Notes: generated from the letters alone by a model not told the origin. 64,000 nt of DNA from Verrucomicrobiota bacterium (GCA_003152315.1 PLZV01000023.1:30640-94639), one strand, 5' to 3'. Numbered from the stretch's first letter, positions 26,857-37,114 are shown. Program-made: numbers and translations.

Positions 26857-29800
26857 CTACGGCGTCACGCTGAGGTTCTTGGTACCCAACTCGAAGAAGA
26901 CCTGCTCCAAGAGCACGTCGGTCTGGTTCGCTCGGCGCTGCATCGGGGCGCGGTCCGTGTACTCCATGCGCGCCTGGCTGAGCATCTGACGCGTGAACGC
27001 TGCGGAGGCGGTCCCGATGTCCGGGATTCTCGTGCTGCCACTGGCGTCGGCATAGTTATAGTTCATCGTCTGGACCGGGAGGTTTCCCGTCGCGTTGATG
27101 ATGGGCCATGTGCTGACAGGGTTACGGAACGTGTTGGCTCCTTGGATCCAAACACTGCCCGTGGTTGACCCGCTGATGTTAAACCAATCAATAACCTGGA
27201 TGCCCAGGATCGACAGTTGCCCCGTGAAATTCGCGACGTCGAAGCCGTCGGATGTGGCGCGGCTGAAATCCTCCGCGCCGCCGATGTTCTCGACCATCTT
27301 CGAGCCGAGGAAGGTAATGGTGCCATTACCGGACACCCGCAGCAGTTTATTCCCAGACGAGTTGCTGGCCTCATTGTACGAATTCTCCACGTACAGCTGG
27401 CCGCCATTGGTGCACACAAAACTGATGGCATTTCCCCCGCCATCGGTATTGATGTAACGCACCTTGCCCGCACCGCTGAGCACCACATTGGCGCCACTCG
27501 TGGCGGGTGTGCCCGGCGTGTTTCCTCCACCATAAGACAAACCCGTCACGTCAATGACTGTGTTCGGGCAATTGCCGAGAAACAGGTTCGCGCCCACCGG
27601 CTCGGTCCCGCTGGAATCCCGCAGGTACACCCGCGCCGGCGTGCTGCCGACGCCTGACACGTTGATGAGATTGGCCGCGCCGCCGTAATTCCCAATCAGG
27701 CCGATATGCGAAAAGGTGGCGCGCGAGGGAGATGGGCACGAGAAGAGCGTGCCGCCGCTGGACCCGCTCCAGAACAGGATTGTGTTCGGGCCGTCGCCGA
27801 CAATCCGCACGTCCTTATTAGCAGGAATCGTGACCGTGCTGGTGGGGTAAATTTGGTGGTTCAGCTCCAACACCGGCGATGGGATATGGAACACACTGCC
27901 GTCGCCCGCGCTGTTGATGCTACTCTGCAGCGACGCGGAGGTCATGCTCGTGGTCATCTCAAACACCGTGCGGTTCAAGTTGGTCGCGGCAACGGGTAGT
28001 CCGGGAAGGGTGAAGGTCTGCGACGTGCGGCTGACGACGACGTTGTCCACCAGGTTGCTGCGCACAGAAATCGCACCCGAGAACTTCGCCCAGTTCGAGA
28101 TGCCGTTCGTGTTGCCGACCGCCAGCAAGTCTGCAATCGAACCAGTGGCAAAAGAAATCGTCGCGTTGGTCGTCAGCGTGGAGTTGTCCAGCATCACCAC
28201 CGGGCCGAACTGGTTCATCTGGTAGGGGATGCCGGCCGGGTCGATCACCGTGTTGCCCTTGAACAGGAGCGGCGTGGTGTTGGCTCCCTGATTGACGGTC
28301 ACGAAGAACGCGCCGGACTGGTAGCTGGTGTTGCTGACCATCGAGCAGAAGACCGCGCCGGGCAAGTGGTAGAAATCGATGCCGTTGTGCTGGAAAAACG
28401 AGTGATAGGCGTGCGCGTCGCCCTTGCTGACGTAGATTCCATAGGTCGTGTTGTTCTCGATCAGGCAATCGGTGAACCAGATGTCCAGTGCGTTGAAGTT
28501 CTCCAATTCCACACCGATGGAGTTGGTCTGGATCAGGCACCTCACGAAATCCTCGTTCGAGAAGCCTTCCCACGGTTCAAAATGTCCGCCATCGATCCCG
28601 ATCCCGCCGGGCGCGGAGTTTTTGATGATGCAATCCTCGTAGAGATTGTTGTTATCGAAGATGGCGAACGACTGCTGGCTGGAGGCCAGCACCGTTCGGG
28701 CTTTGAAGTTGCCGTCGAACTTCAGCCGCGCGAAGTAGCTGTTCACCACCCCGTCGACATGGAAGCAGGTTGCCGCGCCGGAGTTGTTGGCATCGCTCGC
28801 GGACACGGTTGGTCCGTCGTAGAGAAAACCGCATGTATCCCGGTTCAGGCCCACCACCGCAATGCCATGTCGTTGGGCGAGCCATGGCTTCTTGGTGACG
28901 CGACACATGCCGGGAATCAAGAGCACCGGCGAGCACGTGCCATTACCCACGGCCGCCAAGGCGTTGGATACGGCGACACTGTCGTCGGTTACGCCATCGC
29001 AACGCGCGCCCCACGCCATCACGTTCGTCCATGACACAAACGGCCCGTACCATTCATTGAACACCTGGTTGGTCACGACCAGCGGCGCCGCAGACCCGAG
29101 TGTTGTCGTGCACACCAGCGTGCTGGCGGAGGTGTTGCCCGCGTTATCGTAAGCCATGATCCTGTAACAATGCAGGCTGCCCGCAGTCAATCCGCTGTCC
29201 GTATAGGTGGTCCCGGTCGTCGTCCCGAGGATCACTGCTCCGCGATGTACCTCGTATCCCGCCAGCCCGGAACCGCCGAAGTCAGTGGTTGGATTCCAAG
29301 ACAGTGTGATCTGTGAGGAGGAGTTGACCAACGCAGTCAGGCCGCTCGGTGTCGTGGGAGCCGTGGTATCGATTATCGCCATAACCGTTGCGTTAATTGA
29401 ACCGCCTACTGCCGGCACACTGGCAACATTGGCGGTTGTGTCGCTGGTTGCGGAGAGAGACTCGGGAACCGGAATCGGAGAGGCAACTGTTATGCCGCCG
29501 GAACCGCCTTGCGTAAAATTGTCAGGGAACTGAGCGACGAGAGCGGCATACGAATAGGTGCCCGGCTCCAACTGAGTGCCGTTGATCGTGACGGCGCTGA
29601 ACTGGCAATCCTGATGTAACACCATCACACCGTTACTGCCGAGAAGCGTCAGGGTGCCGGATGTTTGAATGTCATAGCTGATTTCCAAAGTGCCATTGCC
29701 GATCGTGAGATTGCCGGCGCCAAGCGAATTCACCCCTGTGCCCTTGAGATAACCTCTTACGACCAGCCAGTCGCCGCTGTACGGGTTATTCGTACTTTGA

Positions 29801-30333
29801 ATGTCCATTGAGTTTGCTGGGTTCCAACTGAAAAGAGTGAGATTCCCCTCGCCCGAGAGCTGCGCAGTAATCACCAGACTGCGGGAGCCCAAACCAAGAT
29901 CAATAAGCGAATTGGCTGCCACAGCGATTTGGCCGTCAATCGTAAACGTATTGTCATCTCCGGCCTGCAGTCTGCCGCCGTTAAGAATCAACCCCGCATT
30001 CCCGTCCACGCCAGGGAAACTCAGCGTCACCGGCGAAGTCCCCTTGAGCTGGAGCCGGGCGCCACGATCCAACGTAAGCGCGTCACCCGGAAATACCGGC
30101 GCATCGCCAGGAGGATTCTGGACGCGACCGCCCCAAAGGATTTCATACGTGTTGCCGGCAGTTGGAGTGGTGGCACCCGGCTGCCAGTCGACGTCGGTCC
30201 AGGATTGTACTGCGTATGGCGTGCTAACGCCGGTTGTGTAGAGCGCTGCTTCGCTTGCCGTGGCAAGAACGAACGTCGCCAAGAACCCTGCGATCCGCCG
30301 CAACTCCAAGACGTGAGAGTTGAGATACTTCAT
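26857..30333 (-). CDS. Giant secreted beta-helix protein with FN3 and pectate-lyase-3-like domains
   Basis: It begins with a signal peptide (RRIAGFLATFVLATASEA). Residues ~30-290 are an autotransporter-like repeat (LTLDRGARLQLKGTS; GNLTIGNGTLEI). An FN3 domain follows at ~325-410 (TAPTTPSGLTALVNSSSQITLSWNP cut here). The region ~425-800 is a right-handed beta-helix of the Pectate_lyase_3 type: the hallmark AWGARCDGVTDDSVAVSNAL and repeats such as NNLYEDCIIKNS. The C-terminal ~350 residues continue beta-solenoid. The fold suggests a polysaccharide lyase or hydrolase or a phage-tailspike-like binder. No catalytic residues can be assigned with confidence, so activity is unproven. Confidence 0.8.
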   Translation of the reverse strand: MKYLNSHVLELRRIAGFLATFVLATASEAALYTTGVSTPYAVQSWTDVDWQPGATTPTAGNTYEILWGGRVQNPPGDAPVFPGDALTLDRGARLQLKGTSPVTLSFPGVDGNAGLILNGGRLQAGDDNTFTIDGQIAVAANSLIDLGLGSRSLVITAQLSGEGNLTLFSWNPANSMDIQSTNNPYSGDWLVVRGYLKGTGVNSLGAGNLTIGNGTLEISYDIQTSGTLTLLGSNGVMVLHQDCQFSAVTINGTQLEPGTYSYAALVAQFPDNFTQGGSGGITVASPIPVPESLSATSDTTANVASVPAVGGSINATVMAIIDTTAPTTPSGLTALVNSSSQITLSWNPTTDFGGSGLAGYEVHRGAVILGTTTGTTYTDSGLTAGSLHCYRIMAYDNAGNTSASTLVCTTTLGSAAPLVVTNQVFNEWYGPFVSWTNVMAWGARCDGVTDDSVAVSNALAAVGNGTCSPVLLIPGMCRVTKKPWLAQRHGIAVVGLNRDTCGFLYDGPTVSASDANNSGAATCFHVDGVVNSYFARLKFDGNFKARTVLASSQQSFAIFDNNNLYEDCIIKNSAPGGIGIDGGHFEPWEGFSNEDFVRCLIQTNSIGVELENFNALDIWFTDCLIENNTTYGIYVSKGDAHAYHSFFQHNGIDFYHLPGAVFCSMVSNTSYQSGAFFVTVNQGANTTPLLFKGNTVIDPAGIPYQMNQFGPVVMLDNSTLTTNATISFATGSIADLLAVGNTNGISNWAKFSGAISVRSNLVDNVVVSRTSQTFTLPGLPVAATNLNRTVFEMTTSMTSASLQSSINSAGDGSVFHIPSPVLELNHQIYPTSTVTIPANKDVRIVGDGPNTILFWSGSSGGTLFSCPSPSRATFSHIGLIGNYGGAANLINVSGVGSTPARVYLRDSSGTEPVGANLFLGNCPNTVIDVTGLSYGGGNTPGTPATSGANVVLSGAGKVRYINTDGGGNAISFVCTNGGQLYVENSYNEASNSSGNKLLRVSGNGTITFLGSKMVENIGGAEDFSRATSDGFDVANFTGQLSILGIQVIDWFNISGSTTGSVWIQGANTFRNPVSTWPIINATGNLPVQTMNYNYADASGSTRIPDIGTASAAFTRQMLSQARMEYTDRAPMQRRANQTDVLLEQVFFELGTKNLSVTP

Positions 30334-30716
30334 GTATCACTGCTCATTCCAGCTTCGTGGCTGTAAGTGCATTCTTCCGGGGCACCGTCTACGCGCCATC
30401 AACCGCAGCATGATTACTTCCACAGGCGACAACAGTGTTAGTTAAGAACCAAACAACAACCAGTTTGGCCTTCGGGAAATCCCCCCTAATTGGATTCTCC
30501 GGCTATACCCTTTAGCCTTGAGTGTGCCAACGAACACATCAAAGTTCTCACAGAATCGCTACCATCTGCAAGAGAGGCACTACCGTCGCAGATTCACTTC
30601 ATAAACAAGAATGGCCTGTGGGCCAAATGGCGACCATTTGTCGCTACTGTCAATCCATCAGACAATTTGTCACTAGCCGGCTGTCACACCTTCTGCATTC
30701 CCACAGTCCTGATCGG
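30334..30716. other. Intergenic region
   Basis: This is the upstream region of the beta-helix gene and the 3' flank of the MFS gene. It contains short homopolymer runs (a C-run at ~30482) but no convincing gene, RNA or terminator. Confidence 0.4.
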
Positions 30717-32018
30717 CTACCGCCCCTTCTCAGCTTCCTGGTCCGCACCGACCGCATCATTGGTGGCGCTCGCGACCGCGGAGGCGGGAGGTTCGCGCAG
30801 GTGGCGGCCGGGGCCGTTCAAGATATAGAGGCCGGCGGTGAGATACGATGCCGCGGAGATCAAGAGCGCGTTGCGCATACCAAGGAGATCGGACACGTTG
30901 GTGATGCCGAGCGCGGCAAATGGCATGAGGCCGAAGAAGCTCATGGCGACAATCGACGAGACGCGACCACGCATCGGTCCGGGCGCGCGTTCCTGCACGA
31001 TGGTGTTCGTCAGCCCGGCGAGCGTGGAAACGCCGAGGGACAACACGACCAGCGAACCCGCGGCGACGATAAACCGATGGGCAGTCGCCAGGCTGGTCAA
31101 CGCCAGCGTAATGCAGCCGACGGCGGCGAACAGCAGCCTGCGGCGGTATTCCCGGCGCACGCCGAGCAGGCTGACCGACCCGGTAAGCGCGCCGATTCCG
31201 GAGACTCCCATCAGCATCCCCATTTTGCCCGGACCGAGCAGCAGCACGTATTTGGCGTACAGTGGCACCATGACCATCATGACGGGGAACACAAAAATAA
31301 CCGTCGCCACCAGCAGCGTGATCATCGCCATGGTTGGTTTGTCGGAACGGACGTAAGTGAAGCCATCCTTGATGGAGCCACGGCGTTGCGCCTCTTCGTG
31401 CGCCGTCCCTTTGACGCGTGGGTGAATGGTCAACAAGGCGACGATGAGCGCCCCAAACGAAAGCGCGTTGGCGTAGAACGCCGCCGCGGGTCCGGCGATG
31501 CCGATGACATAACCAGCCAGCGCCGGGCCGATCAAGCGCGTGCCGTGAAACACGGAGCGGTCGACCGCAATCGCCGTGGCGATATGGTCCTTGCCGACCA
31601 ATTCCGGGACGAGCGCGGCTGCGGAAGGCATTTCAAAGGCGGTCGAGATCCCCAGGAAAAATGCCACGAGGATGATGTGCCAGATGTGGATTTGTCCGGT
31701 GGCCACGAGCCAGCCCACCAGCAAGGCGAAACAAATCTGCACTACCTGCGTCACCAGCAGGATCGCGCGCTTGTCGTGACGATCAGCAAAGGCTCCCCCC
31801 ACCAACGAGAGCGCCACGATGGGAATGCTTCCCACAAACGTGACCATGCCGAGCATGACGGCTTTGTCGGTCAGTGTGGTCATAATCCAGCTTTGCGCCA
31901 TCACCTGCATCCAGGTGCCCGTCATGGAGATGGCTTCCCCCGTGATGTACCGGGTAAACGGTCCATTGCGGAACAAAGTGCGGACACTCTGTCTTCTGGA
32001 TGTCGGTTCCTGGTTCAC
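30717..32018 (-). CDS. MFS transporter (EntS-like / MFS_3 family)
   Basis: This 433-residue protein has about 12 hydrophobic segments. It opens with RTLFRNGPFTRYITGEAISMTGTWMQVMAQSWI, typical of the TMP-type MFS_3 exporters. The loop-2/3 MFS signature GGAFADRHDKR is at ~75-85 and its second-half equivalent near GMRNALL. Relatives export siderophores or drugs. It is divergent from the microcompartment operon with a 197-bp gap, so it may share control with it, but there is no direct evidence for a shared substrate. Confidence 0.85.
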   Translation of the reverse strand: MNQEPTSRRQSVRTLFRNGPFTRYITGEAISMTGTWMQVMAQSWIMTTLTDKAVMLGMVTFVGSIPIVALSLVGGAFADRHDKRAILLVTQVVQICFALLVGWLVATGQIHIWHIILVAFFLGISTAFEMPSAAALVPELVGKDHIATAIAVDRSVFHGTRLIGPALAGYVIGIAGPAAAFYANALSFGALIVALLTIHPRVKGTAHEEAQRRGSIKDGFTYVRSDKPTMAMITLLVATVIFVFPVMMVMVPLYAKYVLLLGPGKMGMLMGVSGIGALTGSVSLLGVRREYRRRLLFAAVGCITLALTSLATAHRFIVAAGSLVVLSLGVSTLAGLTNTIVQERAPGPMRGRVSSIVAMSFFGLMPFAALGITNVSDLLGMRNALLISAASYLTAGLYILNGPGRHLREPPASAVASATNDAVGADQEAEKGR

Positions 32019-32215
32019 GGATATCCCGTTGATCGGGTCGTTGACTGTATCGCGGAAACTGTCCCCTGTCCAAGGAGGAAGGGAGGCAGGTCAATGTGAT
32101 GAAAAACGGACTTTTCCTGGCTCGTCGGCAGAAGTGTTGTCGCGCAACTATTCGCGGGTCGGATCACTCGCCGCTTGATTTTGTCCCGGGATTATGAAAA
32201 AAGGTTGACACTTCG

Positions 32216-33526
32216 ATGGGGAAAAACCTTAAGATTGCCCTTGGTTCGGATCACGGCGGCCTGGAACTCAAGAATCAGCTTCTCGGTTATTTGCAGAGCC
32301 GGGGCTTTTTCGTGCAGGACTGCGGCACGCATAGCAAAGACGCCGTCGACTACCCGCGCATCGCGTACACGGTCGCGCGGCTGGTGGCGAGCGGGACGTG
32401 CGACCGCGGGATCATGGTGGATGGCGCCGGCATCGGGTCGGCAATGTCAGCCAACAAAGTCCGTGGTGTAAGGGCCGCTGCGTGTTACAGTGTCGCTTTG
32501 GCGAAGAACTCGCGCGAGCACAACGACGCCAATGTGCTGACGCTCGGCTCGGGCCAGACCAATTTTGAAACGGCCACGCAGATCGTCGAGACTTTTCTGG
32601 CGGGTGCATGTGTTGAAGAACGGCATCGAAAACGGGTACAACTGATCAATGCAATCGAGAACGGACCCATTGAAACCGGAGCGCACCAGGCAACCTTGTT
32701 GGCCACGGTGGGAGAACCACGCGTGAGCGCCTCCCAGTCCGACCGCGAACGGATCGCCAAGCGCGTGCAGGAGCTTCTCGCGTCCCAGGGCAATCCGCCC
32801 ATCGCGGCCACGGTGTCCCGACCGGGATTCTCGCCCGCGCAAATCGCCCAACTGATCGACCACACTATTTTACGTCCAGACACCACGCGCGCGGACATCG
32901 AGCAGCTTTGCCGCGAGGCGCGCCAGGCAAAATTCTACTCCGTCTGCGTCAATCCCACGTGGGTCTCACTTGCGCGGCAGTTGCTCGAAGGCTCGAACGT
33001 CAAGGTCTGCTGCGTCGTCGGATTCCCCTTGGGCGCGCAGCCGCCTGAAACGAAGGCGATGGAAGCGCGTGCGGCCATCCGCCAGGGCGCTAAGGAAATT
33101 GACATGGTGATCAACGTCGGCGCGCTCAAGAGCGGCGATGACGAGATGGTATTGCGGGACATTCGCGGGGTGGTCGAGGCCTGCCGTGACGGCAGCGCGA
33201 AATGCAAAGTGATTCACGAGACGTCGCTCCTGACCAATGAGGAGAAGGCGCGCGCGTGCGAGCTTTCCGTCAAGGCGCACGCGGACTTCGTCAAAACCTC
33301 CACGGGGTTCAGCTCGGGCGGCGCGACGGTGGAAGACGTGTCGCTGATGAGCCGCATTGTTCGCGACAAAGGGCTCGGCGTGAAGGCGTCGGGGGGAGTG
33401 CGTTCGCTGGCGGAATTGCTGAAAATGGTGGCGGCGGGCGCAACGCGCATCGGCACGTCCAGCGGCCTGAAGATTTTGAAGGAAGCCTCCGGGGAAGTTG
33501 TTTCGTCGGCAGGCGCGAAGTATTAG
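32216..33526 (+). CDS. RpiB-type sugar-phosphate isomerase fused to deoxyribose-phosphate aldolase (DeoC)
   Basis: Residues ~5-145 are an RpiB/LacA isomerase domain ([47 protein letters not shown]). The usual catalytic Cys position before GTGIG is replaced here by VDGAGIG. Residues ~205-430 are Deo[13 protein letters not shown], the Schiff-base Lys in [15 protein letters not shown] and the second Lys in GVKASGGVR. The two are joined by a ~55-residue linker holding an amphipathic helix ([18 protein letters not shown]). Together they would isomerise a sugar phosphate and cleave 2-deoxyribose-5-P type substrates to glyceraldehyde-3-P and acetaldehyde. It is the first gene of the microcompartment operon, and RpiB plus DeoC is the signature of SPU-type compartments. 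Confidence 0.88.
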   Translation: MGKNLKIALGSDHGGLELKNQLLGYLQSRGFFVQDCGTHSKDAVDYPRIAYTVARLVASGTCDRGIMVDGAGIGSAMSANKVRGVRAAACYSVALAKNSREHNDANVLTLGSGQTNFETATQIVETFLAGACVEERHRKRVQLINAIENGPIETGAHQATLLATVGEPRVSASQSDRERIAKRVQELLASQGNPPIAATVSRPGFSPAQIAQLIDHTILRPDTTRADIEQLCREARQAKFYSVCVNPTWVSLARQLLEGSNVKVCCVVGFPLGAQPPETKAMEARAAIRQGAKEIDMVINVGALKSGDDEMVLRDIRGVVEACRDGSAKCKVIHETSLLTNEEKARACELSVKAHADFVKTSTGFSSGGATVEDVSLMSRIVRDKGLGVKASGGVRSLAELLKMVAAGATRIGTSSGLKILKEASGEVVSSAGAKY

Positions 33527-33548
33527 ATGGACACGAAAGGAATGAAAC

Positions 33549-34184
33549 ATGGCCGATCTACGCTCTTACATTTTTCTCGATAGCTTGCAGCCGCAGGTGG
33601 CGTCATTCTTCGCCACGGTCTCGCAGGGTTTCCTGCCGATCGCGGGACAGGCTTCACTCTTCGTCGAGATTTCGCCCGGCATGGAGATCAATCGGGTCAC
33701 CGACGTGGCGCTCAAGTCCACGAAAGTGACGCCCGGCATGCAGATTATTGAGCGCCTGTATGGAATGCTCGAGATTCATTCCGAGTCCCAGGCCGACGTG
33801 CGCCAGGCGGGCGCGGCCATCCTCGAAGCGCTAAATCTCAAGGAGGAGGGCCGTTACAAGCCCCAGATTTTCAGCAGCAGCATCATCCGTCGCATTGACG
33901 ACTATCATACGATGCTCATCAACCGCACGCGCCACGGCAATATGATCCTGCCCGGTCATACACTCTTCACGATGGAATGCGCGCCGGCCGCGTACGCCGC
34001 GTACGCCGCGAACGAGGCCGAAAAGGCCGCGGAGATCAACATCCTGGAGATTCGCGCGTTCGGCAGTTTCGGCCGCATTTATCTTGGGGGCGACGAGAAG
34101 GACATCGACGTTGCCGCCAAGGCCGCCGAGCAGGCGATCAACAGCGTCACCGGCCGCGAGATGAAGGGCAGTGGCGGCGGCTAG
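33549..34184 (+). CDS. BMC-T shell protein (tandem BMC domain)
   Basis: At 211 residues with two BMC-fold repeats (LRSYIFLDSLQPQVASFFATV...LFVEISPGMEI; LFTMECAPAAYAAYAANEAEKAAEINILEIRAFGSFGRIYLGGDE) it should form pseudohexameric trimers in the compartment facets, often with gated pores. A ribosome-binding site (AAAGGA) precedes the ATG, 22 bases after the RpiB-DeoC stop. It differs clearly from the second BMC-T in this operon. Confidence 0.88.
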   Translation: MADLRSYIFLDSLQPQVASFFATVSQGFLPIAGQASLFVEISPGMEINRVTDVALKSTKVTPGMQIIERLYGMLEIHSESQADVRQAGAAILEALNLKEEGRYKPQIFSSSIIRRIDDYHTMLINRTRHGNMILPGHTLFTMECAPAAYAAYAANEAEKAAEINILEIRAFGSFGRIYLGGDEKDIDVAAKAAEQAINSVTGREMKGSGGG

Positions 34185-34235
34185 ACTGCAGCAGACAATT
34201 TGAACCGATCACAAAAAACGTAAGGAGATCCGCAC

Positions 34236-34532
34236 ATGGCAGATGCATTAGGGTTGCTCGAAGCACGTTCCTTCGCCGCGATGGTGGAAGGGGCCGATGC
34301 GATGGTCAAAGCCGCGAAGGTCGAACTCGTGAGCTATGAGAAGACCGGTGGCGGTTACGTCACGGCGGTCATTCGCGGCGATGTCGCCGCGGTGAAGGCC
34401 GCGACCGATGCCGGTCGCACGGCAGCCAGCCGCGTGGGCGAAGTGGTGGCGGTCCACGTCATCGCGCGTCCGCACGAGAATGTCGACGCCGTCGTCCCGC
34501 TGGGACGTGGCAACAAAGCTGCCAAGAAATAA
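34236..34532 (+). CDS. BMC-H shell protein (hexameric)
   Basis: A single BMC domain of 98 residues: [35 protein letters not shown] cut short here, [22 protein letters not shown] and [19 protein letters not shown]. It is the main facet-forming hexamer and the only BMC-H in the operon. A strong ribosome-binding site (TAAGGAG) precedes the ATG, as expected for the most abundant shell component. Confidence 0.95.
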   Translation: MADALGLLEARSFAAMVEGADAMVKAAKVELVSYEKTGGGYVTAVIRGDVAAVKAATDAGRTAASRVGEVVAVHVIARPHENVDAVVPLGRGNKAAKK

Positions 34533-34604
34533 CAATTCACTCGGTGGACTGCTGATCGTTTGCGCCAACGCGGCGGCCAGCAGTCTTACCGGGAGTTTTT
34601 GCTT

Positions 34605-34895
34605 ATGAATCTTGGCAAAGTTGTCGGCACCGTCGTCGCCACGCGCAAGGAATCCAGCCTGGATGGCTTGAAGTTCATGCTCGTCAAGCACGTCGATCCC
34701 GAAGGCAAGGAAACCGGCGGCCAGGTGGTGGCCGTCGATGCGGTCGGCGCCGGCCCTGGCGAATTGGTGTTGATTGCCACGGGTAGCTCGGCGCGCCAGA
34801 CCCTCGCCACGAAAGACCGGCCCTGCGACGCGGTCATCATGGCCATCGTGGACAGTTGGGAAATCGGCGGCACCGAGAAGTATCGAAAGGATTAG
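34605..34895 (+). CDS. BMC-P (EutN/CcmL) pentameric vertex protein 1
   Basis: This 96-residue EutN/CcmL protein has the family opening [21 protein letters not shown], the core [25 protein letters not shown] and the end [14 protein letters not shown]. Pentamers cap the icosahedral vertices. It lies 6 bases before the aldehyde dehydrogenase start, so the two are translationally close. It is one of three BMC-P paralogues in the operon. Confidence 0.93.
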   Translation: MNLGKVVGTVVATRKESSLDGLKFMLVKHVDPEGKETGGQVVAVDAVGAGPGELVLIATGSSARQTLATKDRPCDAVIMAIVDSWEIGGTEKYRKD

Positions 34896-34901
34896 CGCGC
34901 C

Positions 34902-36356
34902 ATGGCTGGACTTAGCGAGCAAGAAATCGATCTTATCGCGCAACGCATTGTCGCCGACCTCACGGGACGCGGCGGAGCTTCAACTGCGAGCGCGGCGTCA
35001 GCATCGGCTTCGTCCCCTGCCCCGTTGCGCGACATCGGCATCTTCGACACCATCGACGAAGCGGTCAAGGCGGCCAGCATCGCTTTCTGTCAATTCGACC
35101 AGCAGGGCCTGAAGAAACGCAACGAGATCATCGCCTCGATTCGTCAATCGATGCGGGAACACGGCAGCACGCTGGCGCGCATGGCGCACGAAGAAACGGG
35201 GCTCGGTCGTTACGAGGACAAGATTCTCAAGAACCAACTGGTCACCGAGAAGACGCCCGGCACGGAAGATCTGCTCTCACACACCGTCACCGGTGACGAC
35301 GGGCTGACGCTCACCGAGCCTGCGCCTTTCGGCGTCATTGGGGCCATCACGCCGACAACCAATCCGACCTCGACGATCATCAATAACACGATTGCGATGC
35401 TTTCGGCGGGGAATGCGGTGGTGTTCAATGTTCACCCAAATGCCAAGCGCGTCTCCTGCCACAATGTCGCGCTCATCAACAAGGCCATTGTCGCCGCCGG
35501 CGGCCCGCGCAACCTCATTACGTGCGTGGCGAATCCGACGGTTGAAAGCGCACAGGCCTTGATGAAGTTTTCGGGCGTGCGTCTCGTTGTTGTTACGGGC
35601 GGCGGGGGCGTTGTGCACGCTGCGATGGCGAGCGGGAAGCGCGCCATTTGCGCCGGGCCCGGCAATCCCCCGGTGGTGGTGGATGAGACGGCGGACATTG
35701 ATAAGGCCGCACGCGACATCGTGTTCGGCGCGTCCTTCGACAACAACATTATCTGCGCCGATGAAAAGGAATGTCTCGTCGTTTCCAGCGTGGCTGACAA
35801 ACTCATCAAGGCGATGACCTACAATGGCGCGTACTTGATCACGAAGGAACAATTGGCCGCCGTCGAGAAGGTGGTCTTCAAGAAAACTTCCGGCCCGCGC
35901 CAGGAAGCCGAGATCGACCGCTCGCTGATTGGCAAGAATGCCAGCGTCATTTTGCAGAAGGCAGGCATTCGGTGTGATGACAGTATTCGGCTCGGCATTT
36001 GCGAAGTGGACCACGATCATCCCCTGCTCTGGACCGAGCAGATGATGCCGATTTTCCCGGTTACGCGCGTAAGGGATGCCGATGAAGGGATCGATTTCGC
36101 GATGCAACTGGAACATCCGCGACGGCACACGTTCGTCATGCATTCGGACAATCTCTCGAACCTCAGCCGCATGGCGCGCGAGTGCAACGCCAGCGTTTTC
36201 GTCAAGAACGGCCCATCACTGGCGGGCCTCGGCTTCAAGGGCGAAGGTCCCACGTCGTTCACTATCGCCAGCCCCACGGGCGAAGGCATGACGACCCCGA
36301 GGAGTTTTTCACGTTGGCGCCGTTGCACGCTGGTCGGCGCATTTAGAATCGTATAA
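34902..36356 (+). CDS. CoA-acylating aldehyde dehydrogenase of a microcompartment (PduP/EutE-like)
   Basis: This 484-residue protein converts the aldolase-derived aldehyde to acyl-CoA with NAD+ and CoA. Residues 1-20 (SEQEIDLIAQRIVADLTGR) form an amphipathic helix followed by an Ala/Ser-rich linker, the standard encapsulation peptide. The dehydrogenase body carries GVIGAITPTTNPTSTIINN, GPGNPPVVVDE and the catalytic Cys in DNNIICADEKE. The C-terminus (TPRSFSRWRRCTLVGAF) matches the family, so the gene is full length. It shares no domain with alcohol-forming AdhE. Confidence 0.93.
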   Translation: MAGLSEQEIDLIAQRIVADLTGRGGASTASAASASASSPAPLRDIGIFDTIDEAVKAASIAFCQFDQQGLKKRNEIIASIRQSMREHGSTLARMAHEETGLGRYEDKILKNQLVTEKTPGTEDLLSHTVTGDDGLTLTEPAPFGVIGAITPTTNPTSTIINNTIAMLSAGNAVVFNVHPNAKRVSCHNVALINKAIVAAGGPRNLITCVANPTVESAQALMKFSGVRLVVVTGGGGVVHAAMASGKRAICAGPGNPPVVVDETADIDKAARDIVFGASFDNNIICADEKECLVVSSVADKLIKAMTYNGAYLITKEQLAAVEKVVFKKTSGPRQEAEIDRSLIGKNASVILQKAGIRCDDSIRLGICEVDHDHPLLWTEQMMPIFPVTRVRDADEGIDFAMQLEHPRRHTFVMHSDNLSNLSRMARECNASVFVKNGPSLAGLGFKGEGPTSFTIASPTGEGMTTPRSFSRWRRCTLVGAFRIV

Positions 36357-36380
36357 CACAGATGACCGTATCCCGAATTC

Positions 36381-36446
36381 CTGTAGTCGCAGGCTTTAGC
36401 CTGCGCTGGGTACAAAAGGCGCGCACCCTAAAGGGTGCGGCTACAG
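36381..36446. repeat. REP-like palindrome pair between shell genes
   Basis: Two palindromes (CGCAGGCTTTAGCCTGCG and CGCACCCTAAAGGGTGCG) lie inside a larger inverted arrangement that opens with CTGTAG and closes with CTACAG. The unit sits in the 106-bp gap between the dehydrogenase and the second BMC-T gene. Confidence 0.8.
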
Positions 36447-36462
36447 AACGCTTGAAATTGTT

Positions 36463-37077
36463 GTGAAGAAATATCCCGCCATCGCGGTTATCGAATTCAG
36501 CAGCATCGCCGACGGCATTTTTACCGTCGACGCGATCCTGAAGAAGGCGCCCATTGCCATGATCAAGGGTGGAACGGTCAGCGGCGGGCGCTATCTCACC
36601 ATTTTTGGCGGCACGACCGGCAGCGTCAGTGAATCGCTTAGCGAAGCGCTCGTCATTGGCGCGGGCAGCGTGCTGGATCACGCGTTCCTGCCGGATGTGC
36701 ACGAGAAGATTCATGATGCCATGTTGGGCAAACGGATTGATTCCGGGCAAAACTCTGTGGCCATTCTGGAAACCGACACGATTGCCGCCAACATCCGCGC
36801 CGCGGAAGTCGCCATCAAGGGGACGGAAGTGAATTTGGTCGAGTTGCGGCTCGCGGAGTACGAGATGTCGGGCAAAGCCATCAGCCTGTATAGCGGTGTG
36901 TTGGAAGAGATCCAGTCGGCGATGAATATCGCCAGCGATTTCCTGCGCGGGCGTCAGGCGTTCACGCATTACCGCATCATCGCGCACCCTCACGAAGCGC
37001 TCGCCCGTCAACTCGATGACACGACGCGGTACAACGACGCGAAGTTGCACGAACTGGAAGGCGAGGAGGCAAGCTGA
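36463..37077 (+). CDS. BMC-T shell protein 2
   Basis: The GTG start at 36463 gives MKKYPAIAVIEFSSIADGIFTVDAILKKAP. Two BMC repeats follow (first ~1-95, second from NSVAILETDTIAANIRAAEVAIKGTEVNLVELRLA cut here). At 204 residues it is a trimeric facet protein distinct from the first BMC-T. No obvious ribosome-binding site is visible, because the upstream gap is occupied by a palindromic repeat pair. Confidence 0.88.
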   Translation: MKKYPAIAVIEFSSIADGIFTVDAILKKAPIAMIKGGTVSGGRYLTIFGGTTGSVSESLSEALVIGAGSVLDHAFLPDVHEKIHDAMLGKRIDSGQNSVAILETDTIAANIRAAEVAIKGTEVNLVELRLAEYEMSGKAISLYSGVLEEIQSAMNIASDFLRGRQAFTHYRIIAHPHEALARQLDDTTRYNDAKLHELEGEEAS

Positions 37078-37114
37078 TGAAGCGAGTGTATCGCGAGCTT
37101 TCGACGCGTCCTTC

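Noticed and set aside
30522-32099. 525-codon open frame on the plus strand opposite the MFS transporter
   Set aside because: Its translation is rich in Arg, His, Gln and Asp with no domain pattern; the minus strand carries a complete 12-helix MFS protein. It is a GC-rich antisense shadow.
35277-36143. 288-codon minus-strand frame opposite the aldehyde dehydrogenase
   Set aside because: The dehydrogenase is complete with all motifs; the antisense frame is an artefact of codon bias.
34902-36356. Possible frameshift at the C-terminus of the aldehyde dehydrogenase
   Set aside because: The ending TPRSFSRWRRCTLVGAF matches the family's normal C-terminus.
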